64,000 nucleotides of DNA from an uncultured bacterium (GTDB lineage: Bacteria; Bacillota; Clostridia; Oscillospirales; Ruminococcaceae): assembly GCA_905214345.1 (NCBI GenBank), contig CAJMLV010000003.1, positions 1 to 64,000 of the forward strand, read 5' to 3'. The translations under genes were made by a program, and so were the position numbers. Positions 16,087-24,663 of this stretch are shown here, piece after piece; within the stretch, counting starts at the first letter, position 1, and every line of letters starts with the position of its first letter. Under the pieces are notes generated by a model. The model made no database searches. It saw nothing but the letters and a program-made list of their open reading frames with translations, and was not told the origin of the DNA.

Positions 16087-17778
16087 ATGAGCAATATTGA
16101 ACAGCGGTATCAGGAATGGCTGGCCCAGCCCGGCCTGCCCGAGGACCTGGCCGAAGAACTGCGGAGCATCGCGGACGCCCCCGAAGCCGTCAGCGACCGG
16201 TTTTACCGGGACCTGGCCTTCGGCACCGGCGGCCTGCGGGGCGTCATCGGTGCGGGCACCAACCGCATGAACATCTACACCGTGCGCAAAGCCACCCAGG
16301 GTCTGGCGGATTATCTCAATTCCACCGATCTGCCCAAGAAGGTGGCCATCGCCCACGACAGCCGCCACAAGGGCGACCTCTTTGCCCGGGAGACCGCCCG
16401 GGTGCTGGCCGCCAACGGCATCACCGCCTGCCTGTACCCCCGGCTGGAACCCACCCCCGCCCTGTCCTGGGCGGTGCGGTACCTGGGCTGCGGGGCAGGC
16501 GTCTGCGTCACCGCCAGCCACAACCCCGCCAAGTACAACGGCTACAAGGTCTATGGCGCCGACGGCTGCCAGATCACCCTGGAAGCCGCCGAAAAGATCC
16601 TGGCCGCCATTGAGGCGGTGGACATTTTTGTGGGGGTCAAGCTGGCAGACTACGACGCCGCCCTGGCCGCCGGCACCATTCAGATGATCGACGAAAAGTG
16701 CCTGGACGATTTTGTGGACGCCGTCTACGCCCAGCGTGTGGGCGACGGCGCCGGCACCGCCGACCTGAAGCTGGTCTACACCCCGCTGAACGGTTCCGGC
16801 CTGGAATGTGTGCGCAAGCTGCTGGGCAAGCTGGGTGTCACCCACATGACGGTGGTGCCCGAACAGGAAGCCCCGGACGGGGATTTCCCCACCTGCCCCT
16901 ATCCCAACCCGGAAATTCGGGAAGCCATGGAAAAGGGCCTGGAACTCTGCGACAAAGTCCATCCCGACCTGCTGCTGGGTACCGACCCCGACTGTGACCG
17001 CTGCGGCACCGCCGTGCCCGACGGCAAGGGCGGCTACCGGCTCATCACCGGCAACGAGATGGGCATTATCCTGCTGGATTACATCTGCCGCACCCGCAAG
17101 GCCCTGGGCACCATGCCCTCCGACCCGGTGGCGGTGACCACCATCGTTTCCACCGACATGGCCACCCCGGTGGCAAAGAAATACGGGGTGGAACTGCGCC
17201 GCACCCTCACCGGCTTCAAGTTCATCGGTGAGCAGATCGGCCTGCTGGAAGCCGAAGGCCGCGCCGACCGCTATATCTTCGGCTTTGAGGAAAGCTACGG
17301 CTACCTGTCCGGCGCCCATGTGCGGGACAAGGACGCGGTGAACGCCACCCTGCTGGTCTGCGAAGCCGCCGCCTGGTACGCCAAACAGGGCATGACCCTG
17401 CTGGACGCCATCGAAGCCCTGTACAAGGAATTCGGCTATTACCGCAATGCCCTGTGCTCCTTCACCTTTGAGGGCGAAAGCGGCATGCACACCATGCAGC
17501 AGCTCATGGCCCGCCTGCGCACCGACGCCCCCGCCGAGATCGCCGGGTACAAGGTGGAAGAAGCGGTGGACTACAACATCCCCGGCGGCTACAACGGCCT
17601 GCCCATGGCCGATGTGCTGGAATACCGCCTGGCGGGCGGCCACAAGTTCATGGTCCGGCCCTCCGGCACCGAGCCGAAGATCAAGGTGTATCTCTCCGCC
17701 GTGGGCGACAGCGAAGCCGCTGCCGATGCCGTCAACGAAAAACTGGCCGCCGCTGCGGCCGAGATGATGAAAGGATGA
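16087..17778 (+). CDS. Phosphoglucomutase/phosphomannomutase
   Basis: This 563-residue alpha-D-phosphohexomutase, of the size of B. subtilis PgcA, interconverts hexose-1- and hexose-6-phosphates. The four active-site loops are all present: phosphoserine TASHNP, metal loop GTDPDCDR, sugar loop GFEESYG, and phosphate loop RPSGTEPK near the C terminus. The ATG at 16087 has GGGGAGAG upstream; an in-frame ATG at 16051 is too close to the promoter. It lies 7 bases before manA, so the two form an operon that feeds mannose-6-P or glucose-6-P into nucleotide-sugar and glycogen or wall precursors, possibly serving the glycosyltransferases encoded nearby. Confidence 0.94.
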   Translation: MSNIEQRYQEWLAQPGLPEDLAEELRSIADAPEAVSDRFYRDLAFGTGGLRGVIGAGTNRMNIYTVRKATQGLADYLNSTDLPKKVAIAHDSRHKGDLFARETARVLAANGITACLYPRLEPTPALSWAVRYLGCGAGVCVTASHNPAKYNGYKVYGADGCQITLEAAEKILAAIEAVDIFVGVKLADYDAALAAGTIQMIDEKCLDDFVDAVYAQRVGDGAGTADLKLVYTPLNGSGLECVRKLLGKLGVTHMTVVPEQEAPDGDFPTCPYPNPEIREAMEKGLELCDKVHPDLLLGTDPDCDRCGTAVPDGKGGYRLITGNEMGIILLDYICRTRKALGTMPSDPVAVTTIVSTDMATPVAKKYGVELRRTLTGFKFIGEQIGLLEAEGRADRYIFGFEESYGYLSGAHVRDKDAVNATLLVCEAAAWYAKQGMTLLDAIEALYKEFGYYRNALCSFTFEGESGMHTMQQLMARLRTDAPAEIAGYKVEEAVDYNIPGGYNGLPMADVLEYRLAGGHKFMVRPSGTEPKIKVYLSAVGDSEAAADAVNEKLAAAAAEMMKG

Positions 17779-17785
17779 TTCCGTC

Positions 17786-18706
17786 ATGGCCATTCTGAAA
17801 CTGAAACCCAGCTGCAAGGATTATCTGTGGGGCGGTTCCCGCCTGCGCACCGATTTCGGCATCGACAGCGACCTGGACCCCCTGGCCGAAGCCTGGGTGC
17901 TCTCCTGCCATCCCGACGGCCCCTCCTACATTGTGGGCGGCCCCGATGACGGCAAGACTCTAGCCCAGTACATTGAGGAAAAGGGTAAGGATATTTTGGG
18001 TGAAAACTGCAAGAAGTTTGCGGATTTCCCCATCCTGACCAAGTTCATCGATGCCAAGGGCAACCTGTCCATCCAGGTACACCCCTCCGACGAGTACGCC
18101 CTGGAACATGAGCACCAGTACGGCAAGACCGAGGTGTGGTACATCCTGGACTGCGAGCCCGGCGCCTTCCTGTACTATGGTTTCGACCATGAGATCACCA
18201 AGGAAGAGTTCGAGCGCCGCATCAAGGACAACACCCTCACCGAGGTGCTCCACGCCGCCCCGGTGCACAAGGGCGATGTCTTCTTCATCCCCTCCGGCAC
18301 CCTGCACGCCATCTGCCAGGGCATCGTCATTGCGGAGATCCAGCAGAACTCCAACGTGACCTACCGCGTCTACGACTACGGCCGGGTGGGCGCCGACGGC
18401 AAGCCCCGGGCCCTGCATATTCCCCAGGCCCTGGCGGTCACCGAGTGCAAGCCCGCCGTGGACCATGATTTCGGCGGCCATATGGCCCAGTGCCAGTACT
18501 TCACCGTGGACGTGAAGGAAAACGGCTTCTCCGACACGGTGGGCGGCGACAGCTTTGTGTCCCTGCTGGTGGTGGACGGCGAGGGCGAAGTGGCCTGCGG
18601 CGGCGAGACGGTGGCGGTGAAGAAGGGCGACAGCCTCTTCCTGCCTGCCAACAGCGGTGATTACACCGTCACCGGCACCCTGCGCACCCTCTGCACCCGG
18701 GTGTAA
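17786..18706 (+). CDS. manA: Class I mannose-6-phosphate isomerase
   Basis: This 306-residue cupin-type, zinc-dependent enzyme interconverts mannose-6-phosphate and fructose-6-phosphate. Metal-binding residues are visible in QVHPSDEYA, GKTEVWYIL and the PSGTLHAI segment, as in the short Firmicutes ManA proteins (about 310-320 residues). The ATG at 17786 follows AAAGGAT at the end of the mutase gene, indicating coupled translation. Its terminator at 18744-18775 overlaps the promoter of the next gene. Confidence 0.94.
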   Translation: MAILKLKPSCKDYLWGGSRLRTDFGIDSDLDPLAEAWVLSCHPDGPSYIVGGPDDGKTLAQYIEEKGKDILGENCKKFADFPILTKFIDAKGNLSIQVHPSDEYALEHEHQYGKTEVWYILDCEPGAFLYYGFDHEITKEEFERRIKDNTLTEVLHAAPVHKGDVFFIPSGTLHAICQGIVIAEIQQNSNVTYRVYDYGRVGADGKPRALHIPQALAVTECKPAVDHDFGGHMAQCQYFTVDVKENGFSDTVGGDSFVSLLVVDGEGEVACGGETVAVKKGDSLFLPANSGDYTVTGTLRTLCTRV

Positions 18707-18712
18707 GGCGGG

Positions 18713-18742
18713 TTGACAGCACTTTCCCAAAAGGTTTATCAT
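18713..18742 (+). promoter_or_regulatory. Promoter of the SpoU methylase gene, abutting a terminator
   Basis: TTGACA (18713-18718), 18 bp, TATCAT (18737-18742). The expected start site near 18749 falls inside the 5' arm of the terminator stem at 18744-18753. Transcripts from this promoter would therefore lack half of that arm and escape termination, while readthrough from manA would be stopped. Confidence 0.65.
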
Positions 18743-18743
18743 C

Positions 18744-18775
18744 AAACCGTCCGACAGTTTGCCGGACGGTTTTTG
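18744..18775 (+). terminator. Terminator of manA
   Basis: AAACCGTCCG (18744-18753) pairs perfectly with CGGACGGTTT (18763-18772) and is followed by TTG. It lies 26 bases before the next start codon. Confidence 0.8.
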
Positions 18776-18800
18776 TGTTGCACCGAAAGGAGTATTCCCC

Positions 18801-19634
18801 ATGCCGCCCATCATCGAGATACACGACCTCAACGCCCCGGAACTGGCGCCCTTTGCCCGCCTGACCGAAGCCCAGCTGCGCAGCAGCGCCGAGCGGGAAC
18901 ACGGCCTGTTCATTGCCGAAAGCCCCAAGGTCATCGGCAGCGCCCTGGACGCGGGCTGCGAGCCTTTGGCGTTCCTCATGGAGCGCCGCCAGGTGGACGG
19001 CCCTGCCGCCCCGGTGCTGGCCCGCTGCCCGGATGTGCCGGTGTACACCGGTGACCGGGAGGTGCTGGCCGCCCTCACCGGCTATACCCTCACCCGGGGC
19101 GTGCTCTGCGCCATGGGGCGCCCCGCGCCCCGCAAGGCCGAGGATATCTGCCAAAACGCCCGGCGGGTGGCGGTGCTGGAAAACATCGTGGATTCCACCA
19201 ACGTGGGGGCGGTGTTCCGCTCGGCGGCGGCCATGGGGGTGGACGCGGTGCTGCTCAGCCCCTCCTGCTGCGACCCGCTGTGCCGCCGTGCGGTGCGGGT
19301 GAGCATGGGCACCGTGTTCGTGGTGCCCTGGGCCCGGTTGGGAGAGGACAAGGCGGACTGGCCGGAAGCCGGGCTGTCCCGGCTGGAAGAGATGGGCTTT
19401 GCCACGGCGGCTCTGGCCCTGAACGAAAACTCCCTGCGTATCGACGACCCCCGCCTTGCCGCCGAACCCCGTCTGGCCATGGTGCTGGGCACCGAGGGGG
19501 ACGGTCTGGCCCCGGATACCATCGCCCGGTGCCGGTATACCGTGCGCATCCCCATGCGCCCGGGGGTGGATTCCCTCAATGTGGCGGCGGCGGGGGCGGT
19601 GGCCTTCTGGCAGCTGTGCGGCAAAGAGTTGTGA
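18801..19634 (+). CDS. SpoU/TrmH family RNA 2'-O-methyltransferase
   Basis: This 277-residue SPOUT methyltransferase has an N-terminal substrate-binding part and a C-terminal knotted domain carrying the family motifs: ENIVDSTNVGAVFRSAA (motif 1), LGTEGDGL (motif 2) and IPMRPGVDSLNVAAA (motif 3). It uses SAM to methylate ribose 2'-OH in rRNA or tRNA; the exact nucleotide is unknown. The ATG at 18801 follows AAAGGAG. It has a private promoter overlapping the manA terminator and ends near the bidirectional terminator at 19662-19708. Confidence 0.92.
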   Translation: MPPIIEIHDLNAPELAPFARLTEAQLRSSAEREHGLFIAESPKVIGSALDAGCEPLAFLMERRQVDGPAAPVLARCPDVPVYTGDREVLAALTGYTLTRGVLCAMGRPAPRKAEDICQNARRVAVLENIVDSTNVGAVFRSAAAMGVDAVLLSPSCCDPLCRRAVRVSMGTVFVVPWARLGEDKADWPEAGLSRLEEMGFATAALALNENSLRIDDPRLAAEPRLAMVLGTEGDGLAPDTIARCRYTVRIPMRPGVDSLNVAAAGAVAFWQLCGKEL

Positions 19635-19654
19635 TATTACGAATTGTATAAAAT

Positions 19655-19708
19655 AAAACGAAAAATACGCCCCGGCGGGAAGGACTTCTTCCTGCCGGGG
19701 CGTATTCG
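19655..19708 (-). terminator. Bidirectional terminator between methylase and aldolase genes
   Basis: AATACGCCCCGGC and GGAAG arms pair with CTTCC and GCCGGGGCGTATT around a short loop. On the minus strand it reads into TTTTTCGTTTTATTTT, so it mainly ends the TRAP/aldolase operon. Confidence 0.85.
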
Positions 19709-19733
19709 GTTGCGGAATGATTCAGGCTGTGTT

Positions 19734-20525
19734 TCAGGTGGTTTCGGCGCGGACAGGTTCCACCGCGCCGCTGACCAGTTCTTTCAGCGCCTTCTGGAAA
19801 TGCCACATGTCATTGCCCAGAATGATCATGTTGTAGCCGTCGGCGATGGCCTTGTCGATGTTCTCCTTGGTGGGAGGCACCACCGGGCCCAGCACGCCCA
19901 GGCCCTTGGCCTTGCACTTTTCCACCAGCACCTTGAAGGCGTCGTGGACTTCCTCGCCCATGGAATAGCCGATCTTCAGCTGGCGGGACACGGCATAGTC
20001 GATGGGGCCGAAGTTCACCGCGTCGATGCCCGGCACTGCCAGGATCTCGTCGATGTTGTCGGTGAACTCAAAGTCCTCGTCCATGGGGATGACCAGGGTA
20101 TCCCGATTCTGCTGTTCAGTGTAGGCGTTCCAGTCGAAGTTGTGGTAGCCGAAGCCTGCCGCCCGCACGTTGGTCTCGCCGCCGCGGCGGCCCAGGGGAG
20201 CGAACTTGGCGCCCTCCACCGCCTTGCGGGTCATTTCGGCGGTTTTGCAGTGGGGGATGACCACGCCGTCGGCGCCCCATTCCAGCACCTTGCGGATGGC
20301 AACCTCGTTTTCGTCCGCCATGCGCACCAGCACCGCAATATCGTGGAGCTTGGCGGCCATGATCTGCTTTTCAAAGGCTTCGTCCAGCATGTAGTTGGTG
20401 TGTTCCAGGTCCAGGTAGATGAAATCCAGTCCGGACATGGCGATGTTTTCGATCACGCAGGTGGTGCCGGTAAAGCAAGCCATGCCGAACACCGGGCCGC
20501 GCTTCATTTTTTCTTTCAGGGTCAT
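19734..20525 (-). CDS. HpcH/HpaI family aldolase
   Basis: This 263-residue class II pyruvate aldolase resembles HpcH/HpaI and 2-keto-3-deoxy-sugar-acid aldolases. The fold is indicated by LDLEHTNY near residue 40 and VLVRMADENEVAIRKVLEWGADGVVIPHC, with the conserved metal Glu/Asp further on (the region around GIDAVNFGPIDY). It would cleave a 4-hydroxy-2-oxo acid into pyruvate or oxaloacetate and an aldehyde. The ATG at 20525 has GGGAGGG upstream. It is the last gene of the operon dctP-dctQ-dctM-aldolase, so the transported acid is probably its substrate precursor; which acid is not readable. Confidence 0.88.
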   Translation of the reverse strand: MTLKEKMKRGPVFGMACFTGTTCVIENIAMSGLDFIYLDLEHTNYMLDEAFEKQIMAAKLHDIAVLVRMADENEVAIRKVLEWGADGVVIPHCKTAEMTRKAVEGAKFAPLGRRGGETNVRAAGFGYHNFDWNAYTEQQNRDTLVIPMDEDFEFTDNIDEILAVPGIDAVNFGPIDYAVSRQLKIGYSMGEEVHDAFKVLVEKCKAKGLGVLGPVVPPTKENIDKAIADGYNMIILGNDMWHFQKALKELVSGAVEPVRAETT

Positions 20526-20547
20526 GGGAAAATCCCTCCCGTTCCAA

Positions 20548-21840
20548 TCAGTTCAGGCTGTAACCCAGCAGGGTGGGCAGCCAGGTGGTCAGCGGGCTCC
20601 ACAGGCTGATGGCCAGAAGAACCAGCACGTTGCACACCACATAGGGGGCGGCGCCCTTGAAGATGTCCACGATGGGCATACGGTTGATCTTGTTGCAGGC
20701 GTTCAGGCACATGCCGACGGGCGGGGTCACCAGACCGATGGCCAGGCCGGTGATCATCATGGCGCCGAACTGCAGGGTGGAGATGCCGTAGCTCTGCATG
20801 ACCGGCAGCAGAATGGGGGTCAGCAGCAGGATGGCGGGGCTCACGTCGATGAAGGTGCCGATGAGCAGGATCATCACGCAGAACAGCAGGGCGATGGCCC
20901 AGGTGGGCATGTTCAGGGACATGAAGAAGGCACCCACCGTCTGGGGCACGTTCTGCATGGTCAGAACCCAGGTGAAGATGGTGGTGAAACCGATGATGAG
21001 CATGATGGAAGAGGAGGAGATGAAGGTCTTCTTCAGAGCCTCCCACACGGCCTTCCAGGTCAGCTCACGGTAAACCAGGAAGCCTACCAGCAGGGCGTAC
21101 AGAACGGCCACACCGGCGCTTTCGGAGGCGGTGCAGATGCCGAAGGATACGCAGATGATGATGAACAGGGGCATGATGAGGGCGGGGATGCCGGACAGGA
21201 TGGCATGGGCGCAGCGCTTGGCGTTGAAGGCCTCACGCTTGGGATGCCAGCCTTTTTTGGCGCTGATGATGTAGACCAGCACCAGCTGGGTCAGGCCGAT
21301 GAGGATGCCGGGCACGGCGCCCGCCATGAACAGCGCGCCCACCGAGCCGCCGGAGATCATGGAATAGACGATCATGGGGGTGGAAGGGGGAATGATCATG
21401 CCCATGGTGGAGGAGGCCACCGTGATGCCGGCGGCTGCGTCGGAAGGATAGCCTTCCTTCTCCATGGCGGGGATCAGGATGGAGCCCAAAGCGGAGGTAT
21501 CGGCCACAGAGGAGCCGGAAATGCCGCCGAAGATCATGGACGCCACGATGTTCACTTCGCCCAGACCGCCGCGCACGGGGCGCAGGATCTCCATGCAGAA
21601 GTTGATGATGCGCTGGGTGATGCCGCCGGTGTTCATCAGCTCACCGGCCAGCATGAACAGGGGCATGGCGATCATCAGTTCGCTGAACGCACCGTTCCAC
21701 ACACGCTGGGGCACCATGCCCAGGAAGGTGGGGGCGTTGGTCACAATGTAGGATACGCAGGATGCGCCGATGGCGAAAGCCAGCGGCACGCCGAGGGCTG
21801 CAAAGATGATCAGCAGCACCAGCAGGATCAGCATTGCCAT
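20548..21840 (-). CDS. dctM: TRAP transporter large permease (DctM)
   Basis: This 430-residue permease with about twelve membrane segments couples uptake of an organic acid to sodium entry in tripartite TRAP systems. Family features include FGGISGSSVADTSALGSILIP and GMIIPPSTPMIVY. The ATG at 21840 follows AAAGGAGG; the second Met two codons later is a minor alternative. It lies between the small permease (20-base gap) and the aldolase (22-base gap), and length is normal for DctM. Confidence 0.94.
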   Translation of the reverse strand: MAMLILLVLLIIFAALGVPLAFAIGASCVSYIVTNAPTFLGMVPQRVWNGAFSELMIAMPLFMLAGELMNTGGITQRIINFCMEILRPVRGGLGEVNIVASMIFGGISGSSVADTSALGSILIPAMEKEGYPSDAAAGITVASSTMGMIIPPSTPMIVYSMISGGSVGALFMAGAVPGILIGLTQLVLVYIISAKKGWHPKREAFNAKRCAHAILSGIPALIMPLFIIICVSFGICTASESAGVAVLYALLVGFLVYRELTWKAVWEALKKTFISSSSIMLIIGFTTIFTWVLTMQNVPQTVGAFFMSLNMPTWAIALLFCVMILLIGTFIDVSPAILLLTPILLPVMQSYGISTLQFGAMMITGLAIGLVTPPVGMCLNACNKINRMPIVDIFKGAAPYVVCNVLVLLAISLWSPLTTWLPTLLGYSLN

Positions 21841-21860
21841 ATTGTCGTGCCTCCTTTCGC

Positions 21861-22376
21861 TCAGGCGGGGTCGTTTGCGCTCAGGACCTTATTCTTGGGC
21901 GCAAAGTAGGAAATGTCGGCGGTGATCAGAATGGCGATCTTGACCAGGATGCACACGGCGCAGATCACGCCGGACACCGGCATGATGCCGTACATGTAAG
22001 TCATGGGGATCTCCATGCCCTGGCTGATCTGTTTGCCGGCCATGGCCACATAGTTGAAGCCCTGCCAGGTGAACACGACGTCCACGATCAGAACGATCAG
22101 GTGGTTGAGCACGGCCAGCCAACGCTTGGCGGCGGGGGGAACACGGTCGTACAGAATATCAATGATGACATGTTCGTCTTTGATGACGTTGACGCCCATG
22201 CCCCAGAAGGTGGTAAAGGCAAACAGGGTGGTGTTGAACTCGGCCAGCTGCTTCCAGCTCATGGAGAAGAAATACCGGGCGATAACGGCAAAGATGACCA
22301 GAACGGCCAGCAGCCCCATGGCGATCACGCCGATGGTGAAGTAGATGTCAAACACCTTTTTGCCGATCTTTTTCAA
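21861..22376 (-). CDS. dctQ: TRAP transporter small permease (DctQ)
   Basis: This is a 171-residue, four-helix membrane subunit that joins the binding protein and DctM. The pattern is typical, with the FWGMGVNVIKDEHVIIDILYDRVP segment near residue 60. The start is unclear. The first acceptable codon is TTG at 22376, but the best-spaced codon after the AAAGGGG ribosome site (22395-22401) is ATC at 22385, and no ATG is present. A base change ATG to ATC at 22383 or use of a rare start would explain this. An intrinsic terminator at 22418-22455 separates it from dctP, which should lower its expression relative to the binding protein. Confidence 0.85.
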   Translation of the reverse strand: MKKIGKKVFDIYFTIGVIAMGLLAVLVIFAVIARYFFSMSWKQLAEFNTTLFAFTTFWGMGVNVIKDEHVIIDILYDRVPPAAKRWLAVLNHLIVLIVDVVFTWQGFNYVAMAGKQISQGMEIPMTYMYGIMPVSGVICAVCILVKIAILITADISYFAPKNKVLSANDPA

Positions 22377-22417
22377 AGCTTCGATGGTGATCAGCCCCTT
22401 TCGTGGGATGTTTTCAT

Positions 22418-22455
22418 AAAAAGCGGGCGGTCCGCGTGTATACCGGACCGCCCGC
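22418..22455 (-). terminator. Intercistronic terminator between dctP and dctQ
   Basis: A perfect 12-bp stem, GCGGGCGGTCCG with CGGACCGCCCGC (22423-22434 with 22444-22455), is followed on the minus strand by TTTTT. It would let most transcripts end after the binding-protein gene. The 9-base loop contains GTATAC, echoing the regulator's proposed operator core. Confidence 0.8.
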
Positions 22456-22484
22456 GGTTTGGCTCGTTACGGGTGTGGGGGAAG

Positions 22485-23582
22485 TCAGCCGGCGTTGGCC
22501 ACGATCTCCTGCATCTGGGCGATTTCTTCTTCGGTGCAGATGCCCTCTTCCACGCAGGCGTCATACACGGGCTGGACAGCTTCCTGGAAAGCGGCCAGTT
22601 CTTCCGCGGTGGGAACGTAGATCTCGGCGCCGGAAGCTTCGATCTCGTCGCGGGCGGCCTGGGAAGTCTCGTCGATCAGCTGGTCGTTGTAGGTGCCCAT
22701 ATCGGTGGCGCAGTCGGTGAGGATGGTCTGGAACTCTTCGGGCAGGCTGTTCCACCAGGTGGCGTTGACATAGAACGGGTCGGGATGGAACTGGTAGTTC
22801 ACTTCGGTGAAGTACTGCTGCACTTCATAGAACTTCATGCCCTGCACGTTGACCCAGGGGTTTTCCTGGCCGTCGGCCACGCCGGTCTTCAGGCCCATGT
22901 ACAGGTCGGAGTAAGCGATGGTCGTGGTGGTGGCGCCCATGGTCTGGAAGGTCAGGTCAATGGTCTTCATGCCGTTGGTGCGCATCTTCAGGCCCTGCAG
23001 GTCCTCGGGCTTGGTGATGGGATGCTTGGAGTTGGAGAACTGGCGGTAGCCGCCGGCGTCGCACAGGTTGATGATGACGGTGCCGGTCTCGGCTTCGGCC
23101 TCTTCGCACACGCTCTTGGCCAGGTCGCTGGTCAGCAGGGCGGTGATCTGTTCACGGGTCTGGGTCAGGAAGGGCAGGGTGAACATCAGCAGGCGAGGGC
23201 TGAAGTCAAACTGGCCGCCGCGCATACCCTGAATGGTACCGGCCACGACCTGTTCCAGCATTTCCTTCTCGGTGCCCAGCTGGCCGTTGCCGTACACCTG
23301 CACGGTCACATGGCCGTTGGTGGCAGCGGCAACATCTTCCGCAAACTTTTCCAGGGAGGTGTAGCGGGGGTTGCCTTCGGGCTGGGCATGGCCCACGATC
23401 ATGGTATAGTTGCCCAGGTCGGCGTAGGGATCTTCACCGGTGGTCTCGGCAGCGGCGGATTCCGAAGTGTCGGTGCTGGGTTCGGCTTCGCTGGTGGTGC
23501 CGGTGCTGGCGGGCGCGCCGCCGCAGGCTGCCAGGGACAGCATCATGGAGACGCCGAGCAGCAAAGAAATCAGTTTTTTCAT
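22485..23582 (-). CDS. dctP: TRAP transporter substrate-binding lipoprotein (DctP)
   Basis: This 365-residue extracellular binding protein has a lipoprotein signal ending LSLAAC with the acylated Cys at residue 20. A linker rich in Ser, Thr and Glu precedes a DctP/SBP_bac_7 domain. The conserved ligand-binding Arg region is recognisable in LKMRTNGMK, and VADGQENPWVN is family-typical. The ATG at 23582 follows AAGGAGG. First gene of the operon, under the promoter at 23645-23673 with a GntR-type operator just downstream. Confidence 0.93.
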   Translation of the reverse strand: MKKLISLLLGVSMMLSLAACGGAPASTGTTSEAEPSTDTSESAAAETTGEDPYADLGNYTMIVGHAQPEGNPRYTSLEKFAEDVAAATNGHVTVQVYGNGQLGTEKEMLEQVVAGTIQGMRGGQFDFSPRLLMFTLPFLTQTREQITALLTSDLAKSVCEEAEAETGTVIINLCDAGGYRQFSNSKHPITKPEDLQGLKMRTNGMKTIDLTFQTMGATTTTIAYSDLYMGLKTGVADGQENPWVNVQGMKFYEVQQYFTEVNYQFHPDPFYVNATWWNSLPEEFQTILTDCATDMGTYNDQLIDETSQAARDEIEASGAEIYVPTAEELAAFQEAVQPVYDACVEEGICTEEEIAQMQEIVANAG

Positions 23583-23616
23583 GGGGCTTCCTCCTTCGTT
23601 TTGAGGGGTTGCAACC

Positions 23617-23624
23617 TGTATACA
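23617..23624. promoter_or_regulatory. GntR-type operator in the dctP leader
   Basis: The palindrome TGTATACA lies about 14-21 bases downstream of the predicted dctP start site. It matches the core at 23841-23848, near the divergent gntR promoter, and suits repression by the FadR-type regulator encoded at 23962. GGTTGCAACC, another palindrome, abuts it. Confidence 0.6.
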
Positions 23625-23644
23625 ACCCTTGTTTCCGTGACTTC

Positions 23645-23673
23645 ATCATACCAGAACGTTTGGGGCTTTTCAA
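23645..23673 (-). promoter_or_regulatory. Promoter of the TRAP/aldolase operon
   Basis: Minus-strand TTGAAA (23673-23668), 17 bp, TATGAT (23650-23645). Between it and gntR lies an AT-rich stretch (about 23690-23840) that contrasts with the GC-rich surroundings. Confidence 0.75.
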
Positions 23674-23838
23674 CCCTTCTTTTTGACACTTTCACTGTAA
23701 CTGATTTGTCAAAATTATCAAAACAAGCAAGAATAAACGCAATAAAACGAAAGAATATTGCAAAAATTGCCTTGAAAAAGGCAAAAATCCGGCTGAGAAC
23801 TGCCATCTTGCACAAAGGGGTGGGGAAAAGTTTGTAAA

Positions 23839-23850
23839 CCTGTATACAGG
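23839..23850. promoter_or_regulatory. GntR-type operator upstream of gntR
   Basis: CCTGTATACAGG is a perfect 12-base palindrome with the same TGTATACA core as the dctP leader site. It lies about 26 bases before the gntR -35 box. Confidence 0.6.
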
Positions 23851-23875
23851 GTGTGGAGCGCCGCCCAAAACCGCG

Positions 23876-23904
23876 TTGACAAAACGCGCTGCTTCGCATA
23901 CACT
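23876..23904 (+). promoter_or_regulatory. Promoter of the gntR gene
   Basis: TTGACA (23876-23881), 17 bp, TACACT (23899-23904). Near-consensus, 58 bases before the start codon. Confidence 0.75.
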
Positions 23905-23961
23905 GATAGAAAAGAACGCGCGCCCGCGCTGCTTTGGGCCGCGTGGGAAGGAGGACCCCCT

Positions 23962-24657
23962 ATGCAGGCTGCCCATTCCCCCGACAGCATCTACCATGTG
24001 CTGGAACGGGAGATCACGGAACTGCGCATCCGCCCGGGCGAAGTTCTCAGCGAAAACAGTCTGTGCAAGCGGTTCGGGGTATCGCGCACCCCCATCCGCA
24101 GCGTGCTGCAGCGTCTGGAACAAAACCGGTTCGTGCGCATCGTGCCCTGCAAGGGCACCATCGTCACCCCCATTGATCTGAACATTGCCAACCAGCTGAT
24201 CTACCGCCGGGTGGCCATCGAGTGCATGGTCCTGCGGGATTTCATCCGCAGCGCCAAACCCACCGAGATCGAGGAGGTGCGCTACCGCCTGCAGGTGCTG
24301 TGCGATGCCGGCGCCGGGCGCAACGACCCGGAACACTTTGACCTCAACGAGTTTTTGCAGAAGGACCTGGAGATGCACGAACTGTGGTTCCGTGCCACCG
24401 ACAAGATGTTTTTGTGGAAGGAGATCACCGATCCCCAGGCGGACTATTCCCGGTTCATCCGCCTGGACATCCTGGGCGCCAAGAACGTTCCCGACGTGCT
24501 GGACGACCACACCCGGATGATGCAGATCATCGACGAAAAGGACGAAGGCGCCATCGAATCCCTGATGACCCACCACCTCTACGGCGGCGTGCGCCGTCTG
24601 GGGGGCAAGATCTTCTCGGAGGAATACAGCGTCTATTTCCAGGCGGCGGAACTGTGA
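23962..24657 (+). CDS. FadR-type GntR transcriptional regulator
   Basis: This 231-residue regulator has an N-terminal winged helix (VLEREITELRIRPGEVLSENSL, then FGVSRTPIRSVLQRLEQ) and an alpha-helical FCD ligand-binding domain. FCD metal-ligand His residues are plausible at MHELWF and DDHTRM, and near THHLYG. FadR-type regulators bind TNGTATACNA-like operators, and two TGTATACA palindromes flank this gene's control region. The ATG at 23962 follows AAGGAGG. It is transcribed away from the TRAP/aldolase operon and most likely represses it until the transported acid or its product binds. Confidence 0.9.
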   Translation: MQAAHSPDSIYHVLEREITELRIRPGEVLSENSLCKRFGVSRTPIRSVLQRLEQNRFVRIVPCKGTIVTPIDLNIANQLIYRRVAIECMVLRDFIRSAKPTEIEEVRYRLQVLCDAGAGRNDPEHFDLNEFLQKDLEMHELWFRATDKMFLWKEITDPQADYSRFIRLDILGAKNVPDVLDDHTRMMQIIDEKDEGAIESLMTHHLYGGVRRLGGKIFSEEYSVYFQAAEL

Positions 24658-24663
24658 GCTGAT

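Noticed and set aside
20419..21909. 496-residue His/Gly/Asp-rich plus-strand frame opposite dctM
   Set aside because: It is the reverse-strand shadow of a clear TRAP permease; low-complexity composition and no domain.
23690..23840. Horizontally acquired AT-rich island
   Set aside because: Only a short intergenic stretch is AT-rich; the flanking genes have normal composition, so it fits a divergent promoter region.
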